Shown here one piece after another: positions 1 through 12,200 of a stretch of DNA of 64,000 nucleotides (position 1 is its first letter; the number at the start of each line of letters is the position of its first letter). Both the position numbers and the translations under genes were made by a program. Source of the DNA: Mrakia gelida (taxonomy: Eukaryota > Basidiomycota > Tremellomycetes > Cystofilobasidiales > Mrakiaceae); contig BRON01000001.1 of NCBI GenBank assembly GCA_024345305.1, positions 1,364,001-1,428,000 on the forward strand, written 5' to 3'. Under the pieces are notes generated by a model. That model saw only the letters and a list, made by a program, of their open reading frames with translations, did not search any database and was not told where the DNA came from.

Positions 1-2398
1 ACCACATGCCTGTCGCCGAATCTCAAAAGATCTTCCCAGGAGAGAACATCCAATCCCTCGTCGCCAAGTTCTTCGACGGAAGTGTCGCCGCTCTCACCGA
101 GGCGAACTGGATGGCCACCCACTCCCTCTACTCGACTCAAACTCTCCTCGTCCTCGTCTCCCCCGCCAACCATCTCGGACGCGGAGACTGGTGGCTCGCT
201 GCCGTGGCTGTTGCGATTCGGATCGCTCAGGCTCTGAGCATCAACTGGTTGGGTGAGGATAGTTATCCAGCCGCGGAAGGGATGGCTTTGTCGCCGATGG
301 ATCCGAACGCGTTGATTCTGAGGGAGATGTGTAAGAGGATTTGGTATCAGCTTGTTGCTCAGGTGAGTCTTTGGGCTTTCGGGGCGGAGGAGGAGCGGGA
401 GTGGGGACGGGAGGGGAGGAAGAGACGAGCAGGACGAGGGTTGAGCTTCGGTTTTCGCGAGCGAGACGCTGACCTTTTTCGTTCTCGTTTGTGTTTCGGA
501 CGACAGGACTGGATGCATCTGCCTTTCAACAGGACTTCTGGTACGTCCTCTCTCGCCGAGTAAACGCCGTCGCTCTTCGCAAAGAGGATTGGGCACGAGG
601 TCGACGACGAGGAAGGATTTCGATGCTGATCGTTCCTTTCCTCTCCTCTTCCTTTCTCCGTTTCAACAGTCATCTCGGCCGCCCAGTTCAATACCGCTGT
701 GCCTCTTCACTGCACCGACGAGAGCCTCCTCGACCCCTCGACTCTTCGACCTCTGTCTATCGAGGTTCCCACGCTCGATTCGCATACGGGTCAGCTCTTA
801 AAACGTGAGTTTTCCCATCTCCTTCTCTCCTTCGCCTCCGCCTCCGCCTCTCCTTTCATCTAGCGTCGATCCTGACAGTCGGATTTCAATTCTCTTCTCC
901 AGTCGCCATCCAAGTTCACAAGTCAGTCGATACATTCTCTGCTCCTTGAACCCTCGCGACGGCACGAGCTCACCTCTCTCCTTCGCCTCCTTTTTCTCAC
1001 GCAGGCTCTTCGACGGCTTCCACGCTACCAAGGTCGTCCCCTATTCTCTCATCCTCCAAGCCGACGCCGAGACGAACGAGATCCTCAAGAACGGTCCTAC
1101 GTGGCTGCAGTGGTCGAGAGACGGTCGACCGAATCCTCTTCCAGCGAACCCGCCTGCTTGGTTGGAGTGGCAATCGAAAACCTTCCTCGTGAGTCTTCGC
1201 TCTTCCTTCACCATCAACTTTTAGGTGAAGCCGTACTGATCTTGTTTCGTCTCCACCTCACGTCTCAGATCTCTGCTGCTCACAAGGTCAGTCGCTCGAG
1301 TTGAGACGAGAACGGTTCGAAGTCGACGCGTCGCTGACCACGATCTTCCTTCCCTTTGCTCCAGATCATCATCCTCCATCGACCCTACCTCGGAAAGGCG
1401 TTCAGCGATCCGAAGTACAGCAAGTCTAGAGATGTGAGCACGCTTTCCTCCAGCTTTGTTCTCGTCGACGCTCTTCGCTGACTTCTTTCCCGACCCATTC
1501 CAGGCTTGCGTGCTTCAAGCTCGTCGGATCCTTCAAATCCTCAGGGAGTGCGACCTTGAGCCTTTCCGAGCGACCTGGACCAACCTCACCCATTCGGTGG
1601 CTGCTGCAGTAATTCTCGTCAGTTCCTCTCCTCTACTCCTTGCGTTTCGAGCTCATCCTCGACCGGCCCTCCTGACTGCCTCTCTCCTCTCTCCCTTCAT
1701 TCCCCCAGATCCTCGAGTTCTCCCACACCTCCTCCGAAAACTCCCACGGCGAGGAACCTCTTCGCCTCGTCGTCGACGCCATCGAAATCTTCCGCTCCCT
1801 CCGCTCCAAATCCACCATTGCCGAGAAGGGAGTTCGAGTCCTGACGGCCTTCCTGGAAGAGCAGCTCCGGAAGCACAACGGTTCTGGAAACCTCAAAAGG
1901 AAGGCGACGGGCGAAGCAGAGCTCGAGAAGGCCATCAAAGCTCTTCGTCGATCTACACCCATCTCTTCCCCTCCCGTCCATCAACCTACTCCTCCTCCTC
2001 CACCACCACCAGGACTTCTCTCTCGCTCATCGTCATCCTCATCCCACCAGCAACAACAACAAGCAGGACCCTCCTCTCAACCCTACCCTTCCTCGTTCAT
2101 GTACCCTCACCATCAACAGCAGCAGCAGTACCAGCAACAGCAGTACCTCCAACCTCAGCTTCCCTCCCCCTCGAACTTCATGGGACCGCTCGGAGGGATG
2201 GGACCTCAGGGAGGAGCTTGGTCACCCCATGGCTACCCAGGATCTGGTGTCTTTGGTGGGCAGGGTGGGGGAGGAGGAGGGGGAGGGAACGGAGGAGGAG
2301 GAGCAGGAGGAGGTCCTCCGTTCGATCAGTCGTCGTTGTTCGAAGGTCTCGATTTCGAGCTGACGGGTTTGCTACAGTACGAGAACGGTCTCCTGTAG
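1..2398 (+). CDS. Fungal transcription factor, C-terminal part (5' end outside window)
   Basis: Nine exons can be traced: up to 362, 507-540, 670-804, 903-921, 1005-1188, 1269-1286, 1365-1433, 1504-1617 and 1709-2398. From the ATG at 6 they sum to a multiple of three (539 residues), but the real start is probably upstream. The first exons resemble the helical fungal_trans (PF04082-type) middle homology region of Zn2Cys6 factors: a WWLAAVAVAIRIAQ segment, then an ILREMCKRIWYQL segment. The DNA-binding cluster itself is not in the window. The C-terminus is low complexity, with a proline run, a Gln-rich stretch near 2110-2150 and a Gly-rich stretch near 2260-2310, ending in an acidic-hydrophobic tail that could activate transcription (inference). 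Family call fairly secure; target genes unknown. Confidence 0.75.
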
Positions 2399-2717
2399 CT
2401 TCAGTGTATACCTCGTTCCTTGGTCTTCTTATCTGTTTTACTTCTCTTGATGAGCTTCACGAGTCCGAGGGAAGAAAGCAAGAGAACCGAACGCGAGCAT
2501 TCGACGCGTGCTGCTCGTCTTCGCTCGTTCTGATCTCTCTCCCAGGCAACCCCTCGGAAGATAGCGGAGTGAACATATCTATCTTGAAATCTACGAACAA
2601 TGCGATGCGATGCTTCCTTCCTCTACTGATCTATAAGTCTAAAGTGAAAGATGATCTAGTCTGAGCGATGCGAGATGGTTTGCGGAACGAAACGAAACGA
2701 AGCACGACGACGACAGC
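2399..2717. other. Convergent 3' intergenic region
   Basis: This short stretch separates two convergent genes and should hold both 3' UTRs and poly(A) sites. It contains an ACGCGT hexamer near 2501. No coding signal was seen. Confidence 0.5.
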
Positions 2718-5015
2718 TCAACCCTGAAGAGCAGCCTGGAGAGTCGCATCGGCGACTTCCTGGATTGAGAGATCGGGGATGGGCTTTCCATCTGAAGAGA
2801 AGGAAGGTGAAGGCGAACACGAGACAAGCAAAGGTCGGCACGGTTTCGTTCTCGACGTGAGAAGCGGGCAAGAGATGAGACTCACTAGCGATGGTCTTGA
2901 TCTGGTAGACGGAAGTGGCGGTTTGCATCGAGGGGTTCTGGGTAGCGGAGGAAGAAGAACGAGGAGTGGAGGGTCAGAGGCTGCTGGGAACGGGGTTAAG
3001 AGACGCGACGAAGAGGGTTCGGTTTCGACTCACGACCTTGTTCTCAGCAGCGTGGAGCTGAGCTCCAGAGATGATGTCTCGGCAGAAGAAAGGGTCGGCG
3101 GTGAGAGGACGAGCGAGTCCGATGACTAATACGAGAGAGGGAAACAAGAAAAGGAAGGAGCGGTCAGTTCGAGCTCGAAGAAGATCAGTCGACGCGTCGA
3201 GGATGGATGGGTTGGAACCAACAATCGCAGCTCTTCTCGGCCAAGGCCTCCTCCATGGGTCCTACGGACCTGAAACCTCCGGTGACACAGAGCTTGGAGG
3301 TCTTGAGAGTGGGTCCTGTAGCGAGAAAGGGAGGAGATGTCAGGCGAGCCGACGACGAGACGACGAGAGGAAAAAAAAGGACAAGGACGAACGGATCTTG
3401 TCGGCGAACTCGATGAAGAAGGCCTCCCTCTTGATGGTCGAGTCCTTCTTGTGCGAGAAGGCTCCACTCCTGCGATGGGAAGACGAAGCGTTGTGATCAG
3501 CGAGAGTTCGGACGCGACGCGAGGAAGCAAAGCGGGATCGAGCGCGCAAACTCACTCGTAGGTTCCTCCAGAAAGCTCGATCAGCTCGACACCGGCCGCC
3601 TCCAACATGATCGCGATCCGTCCAGACTCCTCATCGGTAAATCCTCCCTCGGCGAAATCAGCAGAGTTCATCTTGATGGAAAGGAGGAAGTCGTTGGCGG
3701 GCACTCGTCGCTTGATCTCGTCGAAGATTCGGAAGACAATTCGAGATCGGTTCTCGAGGGATCCTCCATAGTTGTCAGTTCGCTTGTTGACTCGACCGGA
3801 GAGGAACTGAGCGAAGAAAGAAAGACCGGAAGGGGAGGAAGAGGAAGGTGAGCTCAAAAAAACGCGTCGACGAGACCGAGCTGGAGAGGTCAGCCGCACC
3901 TGGGAGAGCAGGTATCCGTGGGCACCGTGAAGCTGAGCTCCGTCGGCTCCAGCTTTGTAGAGAACCTCAGCAGCGAAACCGAAAGAGTCGACCAAGTCGT
4001 CAATCTCGGCGAGAGTCATAGGTCGAGGTTTGGCGAACTGAGGAGGAAAAAGAACGATAGCGACGCAACAGAGAAGGGATAAGCTCAGAGACGAGTAAGA
4101 TTGAAATAGAGAAACTCCAGTCTAGTGCGGGCGTTCACTCACAGTCATTCCCATCGCGTCGGGGTTCTGGATATCGGACGAGGAGACGGGATGAGGGTTG
4201 ATGTCTGAGCTCGTTTGACGCCCTCCATGAGTGAGCTGCCCGATAACGAGCGATCCGTGTCGCTTAGCGGCGGCGATAACAGGCTTAAAGGCCTCGACGG
4301 CGTCCCAAGACTGAGAACGAAACGAATGCAAGAGAGAAAGGGAAGCGATGAGCGACGCGTCGACAACGGACGAGAGAAGGGGAGACGAAACCCACGCTTC
4401 GCTTGTCAATGATTGCGTTCTTCTTGGCCTCGAGAGCAGTCCTGTCTACGGGAAGGTTACCTGGGAATGGGAGAGGAAAAGATAAGAAAATCAGCTCTCA
4501 GCCTTGAGGTCAAAAACAAAAGAGAGCGAGAAGTCGAACCAACCAAGAACGATGATTCCGATGTCTCCCTTTCCCCACTGCTCGTAGAGCTCGATATACT
4601 CAGGGGTAGGCTTGCCTCGAAGGTCGTGGTTGTCCTGGTCGTAGGTGCAAAGTCGCTCAGTCATGGCAGACTTGAGGAACCTGTTGGGGAAAGGTCAACG
4701 AAGGAAGGGGAAGTCAGCCCTGCGAAGTCCGTCATCGTCCCTCCGATGCCAGCCCTCTCTCGCTCTGTAGACCTCCCCGAGGGGCAGGAAGTCTAGGAGA
4801 GCTACTCGCGGCTCTCGCACATCTCCCCTCTAGAACGAAGAGGAGATTCGCTCGCTCTCGACCCCTCCATCGAGCCACAAGAACTCGGACGACGAAGAGG
4901 GAAGGAACGAGATGTTGAGCTCGAGCGAGAGAACGAACCTGTTGGGCGCGACCTTGCCAGAGATGGGGAACTTGAGAGGAGAGGCGAAGATGGAAGGGGA
5001 GACTTGAGAGGGCAT
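2718..5015 (-). CDS. NADH:flavin oxidoreductase, old yellow enzyme family
   Basis: This is an FMN-dependent ene-reductase-type TIM barrel, probably cytosolic, that would reduce activated alkenes with NAD(P)H. The start (4 codons into MPSQVSPSIF) is followed by ISGKVAPNRF, the usual OYE N-terminal barrel motif. Further on come IGQLTHGGRQ, then LHGAHGYLLSQFLS and RTDNYGGSLENR (the family signature with the His-x-x-His pair), then VTGGFRS and IGLARP near the phosphate-binding end. The last exon ends PDLSIQEVADATLQAALQG before TGA. At least eight introns are present; those near 3191, 3862 and 4354 contain the ACGCGT motif. It looks closer to the bacterial-like/plant-like NADH:flavin oxidoreductases of fungi than to classical yeast OYE2. 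Natural substrate unknown. Confidence 0.85.
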
Positions 5016-5314
5016 GCTGAAGGAGTTTTTTGAAGAGAAAGAGTTGTGGTTGAGCGTAGGAGGAGGGAGGGGGTCGAAACTAAAAAGTGGTTGGGTTGTT
5101 TGGTAAGCAAGGGAGCATGACTGATGCGACCGGCGTTCTTAGATTAAGGCGAGCAGGTTTTTCCTCGTCGGCATAGATCATCTCTAGATCTGGACGATTG
5201 GAAGTTTTGCGTCTTCAGATTTTCGCGAAGCAGAGGCATGAGGAGGGCTGAGCTCCGGGCTCTTGCTCGAGCTCACACCGACCTCCACTTCCCTCCCTTC
5301 CCTCGTTCTCCAAG
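5016..5314. promoter_or_regulatory. Divergent promoter region
   Basis: About 300 bp lie between the flavin oxidoreductase (-) and the F-box-like gene (+), so both promoters must sit here. No specific binding site was recognised; pyrimidine-rich tracts occur before each ATG. Confidence 0.45.
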
Positions 5315-6433
5315 ATGTCCTCGCCAGTTGTACGGCCCTCTTCCGCCCCTATCTCAGAGTTCGCTCCTCGAGCTGATTTCTTCTCGCGTCATGTTCTCCA
5401 GGTCTCTCCCTTCCCTCCTCTACCTTGGGATGTCATTGGCCGCATCCTCGTCCTCTCCTCCCTCCCGACTCAAGCCGTGCTCGCTCGAGCCAACTACGAC
5501 TTCCTCGTAGAGGTCTCACCGTTCATCTACAAGAACACCATCGTGTCTTCCGTTGGTGCACTCTGCCAGCTCCTCTTAGCGAGGTTGAACGAGGTCAGTA
5601 GCAGTTTAAACTGCTTGAGTCGCTCATCGCCGCTCTTGGACTGACGGCCTCCCTCGATCCTTCAGCCCTCTCCTCGGCTCCTCCCCCATCTCTCCCTTTC
5701 GCAGGTCCACCATCTCACCCTAGACTTCGCCTCTGCAGACTCAAACGATCCGAATCGTCTCGCCTTGGCCTCCCTCTCCCTCTCTCGACTCGACCTGCCC
5801 CTGCCAGCTTCCTCCCTCCCCCATCTCCTCCCTCTCCAGTCCTTCTCTCTCTCCCTGCCCTACTCCGAGATCCCCCTCCTCGGTACCCTCCGCTTCGAAC
5901 TCTTCCCTCTCCTCACCCCCATCAAGGCAACCTTCCACACCCTCAACCGCCCTTCCTCCTCAAACGCTCAACCCTTCGCCTCCTTCTACGTCTCCCCTCT
6001 TCTCCCCTGGTCCCTCCTCACTCACCTCTCTATCTCGGGCGTCATCCCTCTCAACCATCAACGAAGGAATGTCAACTCTCTCGCCGGAATCCCTCCTTCA
6101 ACCCTCCGGAACCTCACCGAACTCAGGCTGGACTTCGAGACGCTTCGGTCGACACCTAGCGCGGGAGAGGCTAGTCAGCTTGCACAGGCGGCGAGTTGGG
6201 CCGGGGAGGATGTTGGGGTGGAGGAGTTTGCGTTGAGGCTGCGTTCGTTTGAAGAGGAGGAAGAGGATACGGTGATGGAGGGGTGGAAGGACATGAGGGA
6301 GGGAGGGGTGGTGGTTGTTGTGAGGACGGAGAGGGTTAGGAAGGCGATGGAGAAGGCTCTGAGTAGGGGAGCGGAGGTGGGGAGTAAGAGCATATACAGG
6401 GTTTCGTTGGAGGAGAAGGAGGAGGAGGTATGA
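5315..6433 (+). CDS. F-box-like protein (hypothetical)
   Basis: There are two exons: 5315-5593 and 5666-6433, with a phase-0 intron (GTCAGT donor, CTGAC branch, TTCAG acceptor). The N-terminal PPLPWDVIGRILVLSSL segment followed by an Ala/Leu-rich helix resembles an F-box (substrate adaptor of SCF ubiquitin ligases), but the match is by pattern only. The rest is Leu- and Ser-rich with possible LRR-like spacing, then a charged helix and an acidic tail (EEKEEEV). The partial gene at 63.5 kb has a similar start. Codon choice shifts from C-ending at the 5' side to G-ending at the 3' side. The stop TGA overlaps the ATG of another ORF (see 6430-6844). Confidence 0.6.
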
Positions 6434-6844
6434 GTTGGGTTGTTGAAGGTCAGTCGCGTCGTTCTTCGCCGTTTCGACTCGTCGGTTTCGGTTCGTCTCT
6501 TCACCCGCTGATCTGACTCTCGTTGCTTCGACCATCTTCAAATCTCAGTCTATCTATGTCTGCCTACCCACAAGGTCGCAACCCGTCTCGGAACGAGCTC
6601 ACGTCGTAGTCTCTCCGAGCGAGAGGAGGGACCGAACCGCGACGTCAGGTTCATCTTCGTCGCCCAGGCTCTTTCTCTCCCCTCTTCGATCCCAACGGGA
6701 CGACATCGATCCCCCAAGCATGAACGCAGGTTCATGCTCTCTGTGTCTTACCTCAGAGACGGAGTGGAAGAGTTGAGGGATCGTGAGCGCGGAGGGAAAG
6801 GGGAGGTCGAGGATGGAGAAGTCAGCGAGGTCGCGCTCGTTTGA
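6430..6844 (+). CDS. Possible small spliced ORF overlapping the upstream stop codon
   Basis: An ATG at 6430 overlaps the TGA of the preceding gene (ATGA). Six codons later there is a good intron (6449-6548) with GTCAGT donor, GCGTCG motif, CTGAC branch and CAG acceptor. The second exon (6549-6844) stays open in the matching phase for 98 codons with largely C-ending codons, including VRFIFVAQALSLP and RRFMLSVSYLRDGVEEL. The total is 104 residues, exactly in frame. It may be an independent small gene. Alternatively it is the true C-terminus of the F-box-like protein, shifted by one or two bases relative to the reading frame, or only a spliced 3' UTR. No family recognised. Confidence 0.35.
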
Positions 6845-7059
6845 AAGCTCATTAGGAGACATGTATGAAGATTTTACGAACGAATCGAGAACTTCAACTA
6901 GATCGACGAGTCTCTAGCGTATAATTCTTCTTGACGACCGCTGGACAGCAGCCCAAACCGCGAAAGCCTTCGCCGCCAAACTCGTCGAGCTCAACTTGCT
7001 CGCAACTCCCTCCCTCCCTTCCTCCTTCCTCCCTCTCCCCTCCCCCTTCAGCTCCAATC

Positions 7060-8873
7060 ATGACATCCGTCCCTTCTTCTTCAACATCACAAGCAGCTCC
7101 TTCAGCTGAGGACATGGCTGCCGCGTTCGCTTCTGATCCTCGAGTTCGCTTCAGCAAAACGAGTGGGAAGTGGGAGTACGAGGACGAGGAAGGAAGGGAG
7201 TTTGAGTGGAGCGACTTCGCGAAGAATTGGGTCCCAATCGTGAGCTTGATTCCAGCTTCTATGCCATGAGAAGATAGTTGGGAGTGGATAGACCAGTCTC
7301 TGACCTTGTTTCGTTTGGTTTCCGTAGGTTGACGACGAGATGATTCGAGCTCAACAAGCTGCCTACTCGGTCAAAGGAGTCGACGAGAACGTTCGTCCAT
7401 CTTGCTCTCTCGCTCCGTCTCTCTTCTATACATCCCTTGTTCTCAAGATCAAAAGCTCATTCTTGTTCTCTTTGGTGTCTCGTACAGGCCCCTGTCGCTG
7501 CTATGGTCGCTCGAGAGAACAAGAGGAAAGCCAAAGACGTCGACTTCACCTCCAACACCTCCGCCGACTCCTCCACTCCTGCTACCTCCAAACCCTCCAA
7601 CGGAAAGAAGGGAGCAGACAAACGAGCAAAACCAGATCCATCCTCCTCATCATCCACAGACCCTTCATCCTCCACCACCACCGCTCCCCCTCCAGCTCCC
7701 AAAGCTCCCAAGAAATCCACCGCCGTCTTCATCACCAACCTCCCTCTCGACGCAACAGCTTCAGAGATCGCCTCCGTCTTCTCCAAATGTGGAATCATCC
7801 TCCTCACACCTACCAACGAACCCAAGATCAACATGTACACCTCCCCGGAATCAGGCATGTTCAAAGGAGAAGCTCTCGTCATGTACTTCAAGGAGACGAG
7901 CGTCGATCTGGCCATCACCGTCTTGGACGACACCGAGCTCAGGTTGGGAGCTGGGGAGGGGAGGATGAAGGTCAAGAGGGCTGAGTGGGGAGATGGATGG
8001 AGTGGAGGAGCTGCTATGGAGGGTGTTACTGGAGAGGATGGGAAGCCGGTGGTGGAGAAGAAGCAGAAGAAGAAGATGACCCCCGCCGAACAGAAGGAGC
8101 TCAACAGGAGGATTAGGAAGATGGAGAAGTGAGTCAAGGCCTCCCCTTTCGTCTCTCCTCTGTTCGAAACATCCTCGGTGAGCGCCGTAGCTGACCTTTG
8201 AGCTCGTTTTGGCGTCAGCAAACTCACCGGCTGGGACTCAGGCTCGTCGGCGGACGGTTCAGCAGGAGAGGAGGAGAACGAGCGAGCTCCTTCGGCCAAC
8301 GCTCGAATCGTCGTTCTCAAGCACATGTTCACGCTCGAGGAACTGGAGGAGGACGCGACGCTGCTGATCGATCTGAAGGAGGAGGTGAGAGAGGAGGCAG
8401 AGGGGATGGGAGAGATCACGTCGGTCACGATCTTTGATGTGAGTTCTCGACGCGTTTCGTTCGAGACTCGAACCTCCCAGCCTCGCACTGACCGACTGAC
8501 CTTTCGTCGTTCGTTTTCTCCGTCGCTTCGCTTCTTTACAGAAAGAGGAAGAAGGCATCATGACCGTCAAGTTCAAGGATCCTCTCGCTGCTCGAGCTTG
8601 CGTGCTCAAGTTCAACGGTTCGTCCATCCCTCCTCTCTCTCTCCTCGCTCTCCTCGCTCTCGATGCTTCTGGGACGCTGACCAACCTTCTTCCCCTTCGT
8701 CGCCAGGCCGGTTCTTCGCCCAACGTCAAATCTCAGCCTCGCTCTTCGAAGGACGAGTTCGGTTCAAGCGCTCTGGCGCTGGAGCTGCTCTCGACGAGGA
8801 GGAGGAGGCGAGGGAGGAGAAGGCCAGGTTGGAGAAGTTTAGAGAGTATCTGGAGAAGGAGGATGCTCAATAG
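7060..8873 (+). CDS. Tat-SF1/CUS2-like U2 snRNP-associated splicing factor
   Basis: Six exons (7060-7239, 7328-7390, 7488-8128, 8219-8438, 8542-8617, 8707-8873) sum exactly to 448 codons plus stop. The family acts with U2 snRNP: CUS2 in yeast binds SF3b and helps U2 snRNA refold during prespliceosome assembly. The N-terminus has a degenerate GYF/OCRE-like block (KWEYEDEEGREFEW). A first RNA-recognition motif follows (AVFITNLPLDATASEIASVF, residues about 165-240), then a Lys-rich linker. The second RRM is the UHM-type unit with RIVVLKHMFTLEELEED and a NGRFFAQRQISASLF RNP1-like end, both typical of Tat-SF1. The acidic/charged tail ends at TAG. The ATG at 7060 is the first methionine after a pyrimidine-rich leader. 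Confidence 0.92.
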
Positions 8874-9072
8874 ATGAGGCTCATCTGTCTCTTTTGTGCG
8901 GACGGAGAGGAAAGTATGGGCGAGTCTCGTTTCCAAGGAGACGCGTCGATAGGACGAGTTTGAAAAGACCGCTCCACCTTTCTTTCGTCGTAAACCTTCA
9001 CTCCTCCGTTACTCCTCCCTCCTTCGTTCTTCTTTCTCTGCATCTAGCTATCAATCACATCCCCAGATCATC
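8874..9072. other. Intergenic region and 5' UTR of the next gene
   Basis: This holds the 3' end of the Tat-SF1-like gene and the promoter and leader of the next gene. A GACGCGTC palindrome lies at 8940-8947. Nothing else was recognised. Confidence 0.4.
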
Positions 9073-9201
9073 GTAAGCTTACCCTTTTTCTCCTTCCCCA
9101 TCCCTCGCTCTCTTTCGTTGGAGCGTCGAAGCTGACCTTTCCTCTCCTCACCTCCTTCCCTTCCCCATCTCCCGTCTCCTTCCCCTTCCCTCCCCTCCCA
9201 G
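9073..9201 (+). other. Predicted 5' UTR intron
   Basis: A GTAAGC donor at 9073, a CTGACC branch site, a long C/T tract and a CAG acceptor at 9199-9201 place an intron four bases before the ATG at 9206. Confidence 0.6.
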
Positions 9202-9205
9202 CACC

Positions 9206-12200
9206 ATGTCTTCTCACGCTTCTCAAGCTCTCGCTCTCACCTCGGACGAGATGAACGCCATCATCACCGTTCGCCTCGCCGAGGAAGGATTATCGGACGA
9301 TCCAGAGGTCGAAGCCTTCCTTCGCGAGCAATCCACACTCCTTCGCCCTCTCCTCGTCGGAATCCGCTCTCGTTCTCCATCTTCGATCCCTTCAAGACAA
9401 ATGGAGGAACAAGGCTATCGCTGGGAAGCTGTCGGAGATCCAGATCAGGAAGGCTGTGGAGGTGGCGAAGGAGCAGGCTGAGGGGGTCGGTGGAGCTGTG
9501 AGTCTTCCTTTCCCACTTCCTTCCATCCCTGCCCATCTCGTGCCTCGGTTCCAGAAAAGTTCCTTCACTGACCTTCATCCATGCCCCATCGCCCTTCAAT
9601 CTCAGACTTCTTCCAACCGAGATTCTTCGTTCGTTCCTGCGGTGAGCTTCTCTCTCGCACATGTCGCTCGCACGGAGCTGAAACGCGAGCTCAACTCCTT
9701 CTCCTCCTTCCACTATTCTTCCTCTGGAACTCCCGCCCTCAGCTTTCAGCTCAAGCTTCTTCTCGTACGCCATCAGAGAGGCCCTTGGATCGATCAAGTG
9801 TCAGTTCACTAGTTTCGCACTCGTCGTTTTGCTCGAACGAGAACTAACTTTCCTTTGTCTTCGTTTCTTTCTCGCCAGACCTCGAGCTCTGTTCCCGCTG
9901 GAGGATCCAAAGCACCCAAGATTGAACCCAAAGTCGAGGTCAAGAACGAGGTGAAGCCCATGGTACCTCAGGTACGCTCTTTTCCCGAGATCGAGTAAGG
10001 GAAATCGCGTCGAAACGCGTGCGCAACTGACCTCGATCTTTCTTTTCTCTCCTCAGCCTCCGAAAGCCGTGGCGACCGTTTCTACTGGCGATCCTTCTTT
10101 CTCTTCTCCAACCCAGCCTGCTCTTCAAGCTGGCAGATCAAGTGCTCCAGGGTTTAATCCTGCCGTGAGCTCGCTCTCGACTCTCTCGTCCTCGCTCGTT
10201 GACGCGTCTCAATCTTGCTCACCGTCTCGCTCTTTCTTCTCCCATCTCCAGGCTTCCGTCTCAGGATCTCGAGTCTCCATCGCCGCTCTTACTACTGCTT
10301 CTACTTCCGGAGCCTCGTCTCATCTTCCTGTTCGTGTTTCTCAAACCTCGCGAGCGGACACGATTCTCCGACTGACCTCGTTCTCGCTCGGATCCTTCTC
10401 GTTCGAATCAACTTAGCACCGAGCTGCTGGATCTACTGGACCTCGACCGATCGATCACTCCTCCAGCACAGGCACGGATCGCGAAGTTGGGAAGTCTTCG
10501 GAGGGAGGAGAGTCTGCGAGTCGAGGTGAGTTTCGCGTCTCGTCCAGCTTCTCGTCGAACGTCGCTGATCTTCCCTCCGTTTGGTCCTCCTCAGAACCGA
10601 GCATCACGATGGAGATGGCGCGATCGAAGAACTTCTCTGAGCGAGTGAGTAGTCCGTCCCAAGCTCTCGGATAACGTATTGTCTCGAATCGAGGGCTAAT
10701 CTACTATCATCCAACAGTACGCGAAATGCCGAGCCTGGTGGGTCCGTCTTCGATGTTCACCCACTGCCTCAGCTCCTCGCTGACTGTGCCGTATCTCTCG
10801 TTTTAATCGTTTTCTCAGGCAGCAGAAGTACCCCCAGTGGCGAGCGAGCGTCACCCTCTTCCCTCCTTCCTTCCTCGACAGCATCCTCCCTTCGAAACGC
10901 CAACAACTCCTCGACGTTCTTGATCTCACCACCAACACGATCATCGGCAAGCCCTCGGTCGTTACAGAGGACCACCTCCATGCTCTCGCCTACGCGAAGG
11001 ACCTTTTCGACTTCCGACAGGACGACGCGTTCGACTCAGCTCTCTACCGGTCCTGGATCGCCGCTGGAGCCGACGAAGAGATGCTCGTCCTCGCCTCGAC
11101 TCTCTTTACTTCATTCTCCAACGCCAGATCCAACAGGAGACCCGCGGTGCCATCGGTCAGTCGAGCCGTACGCACTCCACCTTTCCGCGACGACCCAGAC
11201 CAAACCCCTGCTTTGCTTTCCTCAGGAGCCCGCGAACCTTCCTTCACTTCCTCTTCGAGCAGCAAGACTTCAACACGGATATGATCAGCTCCTCAGAGTC
11301 AGCCAGCCCTCCACCGCTTCTGCGGCTTCAACGTCAAAGGTGAGTTGGCTTTCAACTTCGACGCGTGGAAGTCTCTTCCACAGCAGCTGATCTCCTCGTC
11401 CTCTCGCTCGTCTATTCAGCAGCCATCCACGGAGCCTTCGACTTCCTCTCCGATGCTCAAGACGACGAGCTCTTCGACGAAGAAGAAAGTCTCTCTCGCT
11501 CCCGTTCCCGCTCCCGCCCAGAGCTCCTCAAAAAAAAGACCTTGTGAGTCGACGCGATCCTGCTTCCGAATTTCCGAACGATGTTCGCTGACTCTCATCC
11601 TTCCATCTCCGACTCAGCACCTGCATCTCGAATCTCGATGGAAACGGCCCGAGCGACGTCCCCTAAGAAGAGAGTGAGTCGCCTTCCGGATCTTCGCTTC
11701 GAAGCTCGATAGCGAGACGCGAACTGACTCGCACTCGCTTCTTGATCCGAGCAGTTGCAGCTGGCTCACACAAGGTCAGCTTATAGTTACATTTATTATC
11801 TATATCTTCGCCGCTTCGCCTGACGCCAAACGCCTTCTTCTTCTTTCTTCCGCTTCAGGGAACGAACCCTTCCGACCTGGCGAGAGGATCTCACCCTCTT
11901 CCCGCCCTCCTTCCTCCGAACCCTCGTCACTTCCAAGTCTCGCCAGTTCCTCCAAGTCATCAATCTTCAGACCAACAAGCTGGTCCGAATCCCTGAGGAG
12001 CCCAGCGACAAGGACATCGAGATGCTCAGGGCAGCGAGGAAGGTCTTGAACTTCAAAGCTCCTGCTACCTTCCAATCGGATCTCTTCCTCTCCTGGACGT
12101 CATCTGCATTCGACGGAGAAGTGCTTCTTCTCGCCGAGCTTCTTGCTCGATCGCTTCGAGTAGCCCCGAGGCACTGGGATCAGAAGAAGAAAAAGGTGAG

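Noticed and set aside
6599..6862. Minus-strand ORF starting MSPNELSNERD
   Set aside because: The plus strand has better intron signals and codon bias in the same stretch. Splicing the minus ORF at its GTAAGA donor leads quickly to a stop.
7457..8488. 343-codon open frame on the minus strand opposite the Tat-SF1-like gene
   Set aside because: It is a mirror of a strongly biased plus-strand CDS with confirmed RRM motifs, and it crosses plus-strand intron signals.
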